Assembly (NCBI GenBank): GCA_030280995.1
Contig: JASXTE010000014.1
Coordinates: 22,062,150-22,126,149 of the forward strand
Direction of reading: 5' to 3'
Length of the DNA stretch: 64,000 nucleotides
Origin: Hemileia vastatrix
Lineage: Eukaryota > Basidiomycota > Pucciniomycetes > Pucciniales > Zaghouaniaceae
Shown here: positions 56,194 through 64,000 of the stretch, in pieces
How the letters are laid out: each line of letters opens with the position of its first letter
How positions within the stretch are numbered: the first letter of the stretch is position 1
Notes under the pieces: generated by a model
Told to the model about the DNA's origin: nothing
Seen by the model: only the letters and a program-made list of their open reading frames with translations
The model's database searches: none
Made by a program: the position numbers and the translations under genes

Positions 56194-58480
56194 TATGTCC
56201 AGTAGTTTAACTAACAGCATGGATAACTTACATGTGGATGAAATTGAAGTGGATTTTGACACTGGATCTGTAGGTTCTTCTAAATTAACTTACAAAAATT
56301 ATTCAGCTGACAAAAAACCTTCAGGACATTGAAATGGCAGGAGAAGTGGCAAACCCCCCTCACTGAACACCTCTGAAAGAAGCAAAACCTCTGATAAATC
56401 AGGAAAATCAACTCAAAGGTATAAAAATAAAAAAGATACCACTGACTCAACAAGTTAACAACCTGTCCAGTCACATCAAAGAACTGAAGGCAGAAATTAT
56501 GAAATACAAGGCAAGAGTAGACACACTCTGGCAACAGATGCAGGAGTTATTAAATCTCAAACAGGCTCAACCTCCTCCTTTCCCAGCCTCTCAGCCTCTC
56601 AGCCTCAACCTCAGACCCATCAGGCACCCAGCTCCTTCAATCAAAATCAAAACACTCTGCAGGTGGAGCAGTGGAAATGGGATTACTTGATGAACCATTA
56701 CCAACAGAATGTTCAGCAACCAACAGCTCAACACCCTGGCCCATCTAGGACACCAACCTACCATCCATCTCCTCAGCCCCATCCTTATCAGGGAGGCAGA
56801 AGAAAGAAGGCACAGGGGAAGTTTCCTCCCTTGCCATGGTAAGTAATTTTTTTAATAAACATGTTGGTATGTATAATAACAAAGCTTCTTCAGGTAATAT
56901 TGTTGATTCTGGTGAAAGTACAGTTAAACCCTTAAAAAGACAACTTCCTTTAATAAGTAGCCCCAATGATGTAATTAGCGCATTATCATTTGATAAACCT
57001 TTACATTTAACCTCTACTTCTTTAATTAATCCTTCTCTTTCAATTAAGAATGATTCTGTTTCCCCTGAAGTCTATACCTTGCTTGAGGAAAACCTCTGAG
57101 GATATATTGAAAGATACACTTGATTTTAATGTTGTGAAAGACAAACATATGAGAGATGTGTTAATACATGAGAGTGATAGATTGAATAATTTGCACTTGA
57201 ATTGTAAAGTAAGTTTTTCTGTACAGGATACAGCTTATTTTAAAATCAAAGAAACCTTGAATATTTTTCTTAGCCAACAAAAACAAATAAGGAGTGACCA
57301 TAGAGCTATCTCAGATAAGAATATCAGTCGGCATAAAACCTTGAGTGAATTGAAACCCCAATTTCCATGCACTAAGTACCAAACACCCAGTTTTTGAGGA
57401 CAGAAATGGCTTATCCCTTGCAAAAATAAATGACCAGATGTCTGAAATTCCAAGGATAAGAAACTATGTGTCTGACCTGCAGAAAAAATTTTCAGCCTTA
57501 ACCATCAATCATTATGGTGTAGATGAAAGTGCTGCCCATAAGCTGCATAAGAATAAAGGAAAGGAACCTGAACAGAGCAACTCTTTTCTTCCCCATATTT
57601 CAACCATTAAATAAACTGACAATGAGTCTGTAAAATCTTTTGCTACTAGCAAAAAATCTTGTAATGGTCAAGTACCAGCTGTTTCTATAAATAATGAAAT
57701 TTCTGAACACCTGGCTAAACTTCAAGAATTATTAATGATAAATAATTCAAACCAAAGGATGGACCATCCCAGTAGCCAGAAAAAATTGGCCCAAACTGGA
57801 TCATTATCCCACTTTTGATGGTGACTCTTCATCTGACTGGCAACACTTTGTTCAGAGAATTGATCATCTGAAAAAACTCTTATAAATTGCCAGATGAAGA
57901 AATTGTCTCTAAATTAATTTCTTTATTTTCTAATGTAGCTTTAATGTGGTATGAATCTGTCTTACTGGACAATCAACATTATACTTGGAAAGAGTGGAAA
58001 ACCTTGATTGAAAATCAATTTGGTGGTTCCAAATTCAGGTTAGCTCAGCAAAGACTGTATGAGAATACTAGATATGTATCCTCCTCTGTTGAAAAGCCCA
58101 TTGTTTTTCTTATGAAAGTAACAAAAATCCTGAAAGAAATTGATCCAAAGATGGATTATGATATTTGGAGATAAAATTCTCTAAAAATTACCAAATTCTC
58201 TGAGAGATTTGATTGTGGAAAGGACTGAGCATTTGAGAGAGAATTCTTCCTTTATTAATATCTGTAATGAAGTCCTACTAAATCATAGATATGAACCAAG
58301 GAATTATCCTGTTAAAACTTATCATGACCAACAAAAGCCCTCCACAAAACTTCCAGAAAAAACTGGTAGACCCTCTTCCCCAGTTGCTCCAAAGAAATAT
58401 GCAACTAATACTTGTTTTAAATGTAACAAACCATGGCAAAAAGGACATATTTTTGACAAGAAAATTCATCCTGTAGAACA
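56194..58480 (+). pseudogene. Element D gag
   Basis: The start MSSSLTNSMDNLHVDEIEVD is in place. Stops follow within the first 100 codons (TGA near 56329, TAA near 56456). The central part (56836-57397) and capsid (57887-58174, FGGSKFRLAQQRLYENTRYV) are readable in pieces. A 2-bp loss at about 58170 (DIWR then stop) separates the capsid end (58209 on). The nucleocapsid has the same damaged CFKCNKPWQKGHIF as C, so that lesion predates the C/D split. Confidence 0.82.
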
Positions 58481-58659
58481 AAATGAGGAATCTGAAAATA
58501 CTCAAGGTGATCTTGATGATTCCTCAAGTGACTTTAATAGCAATATCTCTTATGACCATGAGTCTTCTCAGGAAGTTCTGGTTTTAGAAAAGGATATCCA
58601 ATATTTAGATAATTGGTCTGATAATTGTGAAATTGACTTATCTTCTGTAGAAAATGCTG

Positions 58660-59444
58660 AAGTAATTAGAGATATTACTGACAGTTCCATTTTAATATCG
58701 CCTTTGAGGGCACCAGTTATCATTAATGGTAAAAATGTTGAGGTTATTCTTGACTCTGGTGCTGGAGGAAGTGTAGTGTCTGAGAAAGCACTGGCTTCTG
58801 TAGATAAGGATTATCAATGCAAATTATTACCTATAACATCTGAAAAATAGAAAGGTTATGGTTCTATTTTATGTCCCATTGGTAAATACAAAACCACTGT
58901 ATTCTTTAAATATAATGGTGGTTTTGTCAGAGCTATTTGTGAATTTGTTGTGATGAAAAATGACAATTTAAGCAATTGGTTTATTATGGGTAATGATATT
59001 TTGACCATTTTTGGTGAGAAATTGGACCCAGAAAATAATTGCTTCACCTTGGGATTGAATGGCAAAAGAAAATTCAAAATTTACTCCCCTAGAAAACCTT
59101 CTGGGCATCTGTTAAATTCTTGTAGCTCACTGATCCAGTGTAAAGGCAGAACAACAATTGAAATGGATGATTTATTGAATGAAATAAATACTGCTTCTTT
59201 TGGTGATCAGTTGACTATTGAACAAAAGGATTCTATTATTGCCTCAATTACCTCTTTCCCTATGGCTTTTGCTCATGGTTCTCATGTCTTAGGAAGTGTT
59301 CAGGAAGAAATTAAAATTAACTTATCCTGTAACTTGAGTGATATTCCTCCTAGTCTTAAGAAAAAACCATATCCTGCTTCTCCAACAAAAAGAAAGGATA
59401 TTGAAGATAATATTGCCACATTATTAAAAATGAATATCATTTAG
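58660..59444 (+). pseudogene. Element D protease and linker
   Basis: The protease active site VILDSGAGGSVVSEK is intact, unlike in C. The TAG after TSEK (58848-58850) and the TAG after KMNII (59442-59444) are at the same codons as in C. Between them the linker is open (WFIMGNDILTIFGEKLDP, HGSHVLGSVQEE). Confidence 0.87.
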
Positions 59445-59447
59445 AAA

Positions 59448-61331
59448 GTGGATGTCACCCCCAAATATTCTGTCATCTCCCCAGTCTTAATTTCTTATGA
59501 AAAAGATAAGGCTAGATTATGTGGAGATTACAGAGCATTAAACACTTATACTGTTGATGATATTTATCCTTTACCCAGAATTAATTCAATACATGCTACC
59601 TTGCAAGGTGCAAAATTTATTAGTTGTCTGGATGGTAATAAAGGGTATCATCAAGTTCCTGTTGAAAAAAATTCTCAAATTTTTTTGCTTATTGCTACTC
59701 ATATGGGAATTTACAAATATGTTAGGATGCCTTTTGGCCCTAAAAATACCCCTTCAGTATTCCAAAAAGTGATGAATAAGACATTTCATCAAGAGATAAT
59801 TCAAAGTTGGTTAATGGTTTATATTGATGACATCATATTTTTTTCTAAAACTTTTGATGAACATTTACAACACTTGAATAAAGTCTTCCAGAAAATGGAT
59901 GAAATTAACATGACTTTATCCTTAAAAAAGTGTAAATTTGGGTTTCAATCCTTCAAATTCCTAGGTCATGTTGTGTGTGGCTTACAGATCTGTGTAGACC
60001 AAGGAAAAGTTGCTGCTATCCAAAATGTGTCAGCACCAACTTCTGTAAAAGAAATAAAGAGTTTTTTGGGAATGTGTGGCTACTATAGACAATACATAAA
60101 AAATTATCAAGTCATAGCCTTACCACTTACCAAACTAACAAGAAAAGATGTAGCTTATATATGGAATGAGGACAGTCAAAGAGCTTTTGATACATTAAAA
60201 AGATGTTTAATGTCAGATCCAATCCTTTCCCTTCCAGATTTTAATAAGCCTTTTGTTCTTTATTCAGATGCAAGTTTTATTGGACTTGGAGCTGCTCTTC
60301 ATCAAAAACAAATTATTAATGAAAAAGTTTCAGAAGTAGTAATCTGTTATATTTTAAGAACCTTAAGAAAAAGTGAATTGAAATATGGTGCCACTCAATT
60401 AGAGTGCTTAGCAGTTGTATGGGCTTTAGAAAAGCTTCATTATTATTTAGATGATCAAAAGTTTGAATTAGTTACTGATTGCAGTGCTGTGAAATCCCTC
60501 TTAAACTTGAAAACACCAAATAGACATATGTTCATATGGCAACTAGCTGTTCAAGAATACAGAGATAGAATGACTATTATTCACAGGGCTGGAAATTTTC
60601 ATTCAAATGTTGATATGTTGTCCAGATCACCTCTTCCAAATGATGTATCAAATCCAGCCTATGTACCTGAAGATGATACAGTACATATACATGGTATATA
60701 CATTGTTGATATGGAAGAGGAACTGTTACAATTAATTCTGGATTCATATGATCAAGATTCTGATTTGAATAAATTGGTTACTATCTTGAATGATCCAAAG
60801 AATGCTTCTATCCAAGCATTGATAAAAACCCTTCCTCCAAAGTACCAAAATACTTTGAATAAGAGAAAGTTTTCTATTGAAGATGGTTATATTTACTACA
60901 GGAGAAAACTGACCAATGTCATTTTTATCCCTCCTTCTATGAAAGAAACCATCTTAAAACTATGTCATGATGATATATTAGCAGGACATTTTGATCTTGA
61001 AAATACCATTATCAGAATAAAAAACACCACTTGGTGGGCTAATATGTCTGAAGACACTAAATTGTATGTTGAATCTTGTGATTCTTGTCAAAAATCTAAA
61101 ATATTGACAGGTAAAAGAGCAGGATTGTTACAACATATTGAAGCACCTGATGCTCCTTGGCAAATCATTAACATGGATTTTGTCACTGGTCTTCCTGTAG
61201 CAGGTAAAGACAGTTATAACTCTTGTTGGGTAATAGTGGATAGATTCACCAAAATGTGCAAATTCATTCCCACCCCACAGAGATGTATCCACAAAGGAAT
61301 TAGCTTTCTTATGGTGGACTTACATGTTTAA
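59448..61331 (+). pseudogene. Element D RT-RNase H-integrase, first part
   Basis: 627 open codons. RT has CGDYRALNTYTVDDIYPLPR, NKGYHQVPVEK, YKYVRMPFGPKNTPSVF and VYIDDIIFFSK. RNase H has FVLYSDASFIGLGAALHQKQ and VTDCSAVKSLLNL. Integrase has the zinc module CHDDILAGHFDLE with SCDSCQKSK, and the first catalytic block NMDFVTGLPVAGKDSYNS. One extra base in a C-run at about 61275 (IPTPQRC instead of IPTHKD) shifts the frame. Confidence 0.9.
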
Positions 61332-62262
61332 TATTTTTGGATTTCCAAAAGCCATTATCTCTGATAGAGATCCTAAATTTACTTCTGAGTTTTGGACCTC
61401 TTTGATGGATATTTGTGGCTGTGAGTTAAATTTGTCTACAGCTCACCATCCTCAGACTGATGGTATAGCTGAAAGAATGATTCAAACTCTGGAAGATATG
61501 ACTAGAATGTATTGTGCCTTTGGATTAGAATATAAAGACAATGACAGATTTACTCATGACTGGGTCACTCTATTGCCTGGTCTTGAATTTTCATATAATA
61601 GCACTGTTCATTCTGTCACTGAGAAAAAGCCTTTTGAGCTTTGGTTAGGTTATGTCCCAAATACTCCTGCTCAAATTCTCAATAATAAATTACCTAAGTT
61701 GGAACTACACCCTGGTGTAAAATCTTTCATGCAAATGCAGCAGCTATGCAGAAAACATGCTCAGAGCTGTATTGATAAAGCATTTGAATATGAAAAGAAA
61801 AGATGGGATAAATCCCATAAAGAATACACATTTAACAAGGGTGATGAAGTGTTGATCTCTACTGTCCATTTCAATTTACAAGGTAACAACAAATTAAAAG
61901 ATCCTTTTGTAGGACCATTTGTTGTTAAAAGAATGGTTGGTGATAATGCAGTGGAAGTTGTATTGTATTCTCCATATGATAGGAAACATCCTGTTTTTCC
62001 CATTTCTTTGCTTAAGCCTTATACTTCTAACTGTGACTTATTTACCAAAAGAAGGGGAAGACCTAAGAAAAACCCTCAGGAAGTCACAGAAACTGCAGAA
62101 ATTGATAAAATTATCAATGATAGAATTATCACTTCTGAAAGAGGTACTGAATATTTATTGAGATATAAGAACAAATCATCTGAACATGATGCACGGATAC
62201 CTGGAAAGGAAATTACAAATCTTCCTACTCTATTGAAAAAGTATAAAAAGAAAAAATCTTAG
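61324..62262 (+). pseudogene. Element D integrase, C-terminal part
   Basis: Continues the integrase after the frameshift: AIISDRDPKFTSEFW, HHPQTDGIAERMIQTLED, then the C-terminal domain (KGDEVLISTVHFNLQGNNKL, DPFVGPFVVKRMVGDNAVEV) and the chromodomain-like end (IINDRIITSERGTEYLLRY, LPTLLKKYKKKKS). It stops at TAG 62260-62262. In HDARIPGKEI an Arg replaces the Trp found in A and C. Confidence 0.9.
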
Positions 62263-62294
62263 CATTTTTTATTGTTTTTTTTAGAGTGAGGGAG

Positions 62295-63528
62295 TGTCAG
62301 CCAGGCTATCTCAGGAGCCCAGTAATTTATATAATAAATTACTGAAATCATGTAAGGGAATAACACTATGTAGTTACAATAAATTATTTTATTAAATAAT
62401 AAAATTATAAATATTTTATGAATAAATAAAATAATTACTATATTTAATTTTATTATTAAATAAGTTTTATTACATAAACAAATATTATATTCTATAAAAA
62501 CATGGCACATTTCTATGTATTTAATATTTCTAAAAAATTAATTATAATATTATAAGCTTAATTATATTTAACTTATAATGGAATTACAATTAATTTAATA
62601 TAACTTAGATATTAAATCCAACTCATCATATAATTTTATCCATAAATATTGGGCGCTTTTTTGACCCTTAACTGTGTCAATAGAATTAGTAATTAATTTA
62701 AAATACATATATAATATATTAATATTAATTTCTCATTTTAAATAAGTTACAATTAAATTAACTATTTGTTTCAATTAAATTAATTACTTAAAGTAGTTAA
62801 AACAATTAATTAATTTCTCTTTATAATTGAACTAAATTGATTACATAAATTTTTGTGTGAAAATAATTCTAGTTGTTTTAATTAAAACCTTTACATCTTA
62901 TTATAATACTTGTTTAGGCTATTTTTCTCACAATTCTCATGGCCTCATACTTATTTAGTTATTCATTAGATTAATTACTTGTTTGGAGCTTTAAGATGGG
63001 AAAGTTATTAACTTATTCACAGGTTTAATTTGTTGTTTCATTTTTTCCCTCAATGTGTATGTTTTAATTAAGTTCTTTTGGTCTTTTTGTTTCACATACT
63101 ATTATTTTTGTATATACATTGGAAGCACCTCAGAAGTATCCTTGCCTATAAAAAGGGTCTTGTAATTCCTCTTTGTTATCTATCACTTATTACACTCATA
63201 CTTTATTATATTTTTAAATATAATACAAATTATTATTATTTTTATTAGTCTAACAGTTCTAATCTAAATCTTATATAATTTCAAGGTTTCCATAAGTCTA
63301 TTAGTAACAACAATTGATTGCCGCGCATTGAATTATAACTTTTTAAAATTATTAAATATCATTTAAATCTACTGTAGTGTCATACTCATAAAGTGTCGTT
63401 GTATTGCTCTCCATAAACTCAATTATATTTAAACTTTCCATTTACTATTTCAAAGTTCTTCTTTATTTTTCTCTTCCACCTCTTCCTTTGTCCTTCCTTT
63501 CTTCCTTCTTCTAGATGACCCGCCGATA
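62295..63528 (+). repeat. 3' LTR of element D (A-like subtype)
   Basis: 1234 bp, beginning TGTCAGCCAGGCTATCTCAG and ending GACCCGCCGATA. It matches the LTRs of element A (GTAAGGGAATAACACTATG, the TATCTCAGGAG start, the CCAATA-type end) and not its own 5' LTR. It has no insert at the site used in the 5' LTR. Confidence 0.87.
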
Positions 63529-63708
63529 GGTTTGGTAAAACCCCTTTGTTAGTTGGGTTTTTTTTGAGGTGAATTTGAGTTCATGTTGCGCGAGCCTAAA
63601 GCGCTCAATGATGATGATGATGATTCTTTTTTGATTGGTAGTTACTTGTTATTGGCTGGTACCCATGTTGTTGTTGTTGTTGTTGTTGTTTTTTTTTTTG
63701 GTTGTCTG

Positions 63709-63747
<39 letters not shown>

Positions 63748-64000
63748 TTCTATTTAGTACTTTTTAAACTCATGTCTCTCACTCACTCACTCACTTTCTT
63801 TATTATTACAATTTTTTTTTTTCAAGTATAACGAATAGACAGATCAAAAAAAAAAAAAAAAAAAAAAATCAATTTTTATAAATATATATATATATATGTA
63901 TATATATGTGTGTGTGTGTGTGGGTATGTGCGGGTGGGTGTGGGTGGGTGGGTGATAGTACGTATATACCGGCACAGTAACATAAAAATATAAAAATAAA
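63529..64000. other. Simple-repeat-rich DNA at the window end
   Basis: Holds short arrays: GAT/ATG at 63607-63624, GTT at 63667-63692, (TA)n at 63715-63741, CTCA at 63776-63795, an A-run at 63846-63868, and TG/GGGTG repeats at 63908-63955. An 82-codon frame at 63583 (MLREPKALNDDDDD) is mostly made by these repeats. No gene is claimed. Confidence 0.6.

Larger units (their letters stand above)
54328..63528 (+). mobile_element. Ty3/gypsy LTR retrotransposon 'D', 5'-truncated
   Basis: Same family and orientation as C, and nearly the same sequence inside. The 5' LTR is cut at 54328 by the SANT element, so the left target duplication is lost. The right end CCGCCGATA is followed by GGTTT. The gag region is broken in several places; pol is long and open from 59448 with one frameshift at about 61275. 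It shares two TAG stops with C. Confidence 0.9.

Noticed and set aside
44309..59444. Programmed UAG readthrough in elements C and D
   Set aside because: Element A has Trp and Glu sense codons there, and C and D carry other clear lesions, so point mutation is simpler.

Overview
The window looks like nuclear DNA of a filamentous fungus with an AT-rich, transposon-swollen genome. Three intact-looking host genes (a NUP2/NUP50-type nucleoporin, the peroxin PEX13 and the ER-fusion GTPase SEY1) carry many short GT-AG introns and have fungal domain layouts. The surrounding sequence is mostly Ty3/gypsy-type LTR retrotransposon. From the element proteins, the low GC and the repeat load, a basidiomycete of the rust type (Pucciniales) is my best guess; this is inference from family resemblance, not shown by the sequence alone.

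Layout. 1-2730: copy of a repeat element coding for a Myb/SANT-like protein (broken). 3067-11655: complete but inactivated chromodomain Ty3 element 'B' (minus strand, TSD CACAT) with a spliced antisense gene between pol and its 3' LTR. 11661-18150: gene-free DNA with a possible Copia-like LTR, a GC-rich inverted repeat, a 1.8 kb A-rich block, and part of an LTR. 18151-27467: complete element 'A' (minus, TSD CTTAT) nested inside that LTR. 27775-28574 and 28906-30150: two clean solo LTRs (TSD GGTGA and GATCC). 31041-39078: the host gene island: NUP2 (minus) and PEX13 (plus) are divergent across a 16-bp minisatellite, and SEY1 follows PEX13 in tandem. 39490-48998: element 'C' (plus). 49000-51780: a patch of broken host-gene pieces (VID27-like, short-chain dehydrogenase) between CAC/CTC microsatellites. 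51780-54327: second copy of the SANT-type element (minus), sitting in the 5' LTR of element 'D' (54328-63528, plus). 63529-64000: simple repeats.

How it fits together. The host island is about 8 kb. My spliced models give 602 aa (NUP2), 385 aa (PEX13) and 808 aa (SEY1), each with total coding length divisible by three. NUP2 acts at the nuclear pore with Ran and importins, PEX13 in the peroxisomal docking complex, SEY1 in homotypic ER membrane fusion; I see no shared pathway. Elements A, C and D are one family. C and D share premature stops and the same 0.2 kb inverted-repeat element in their 5' LTRs, yet have different 3' LTRs, which points to DNA-level duplication and recombination rather than plain retrotransposition. 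No tRNA, rRNA or CRISPR array was seen.
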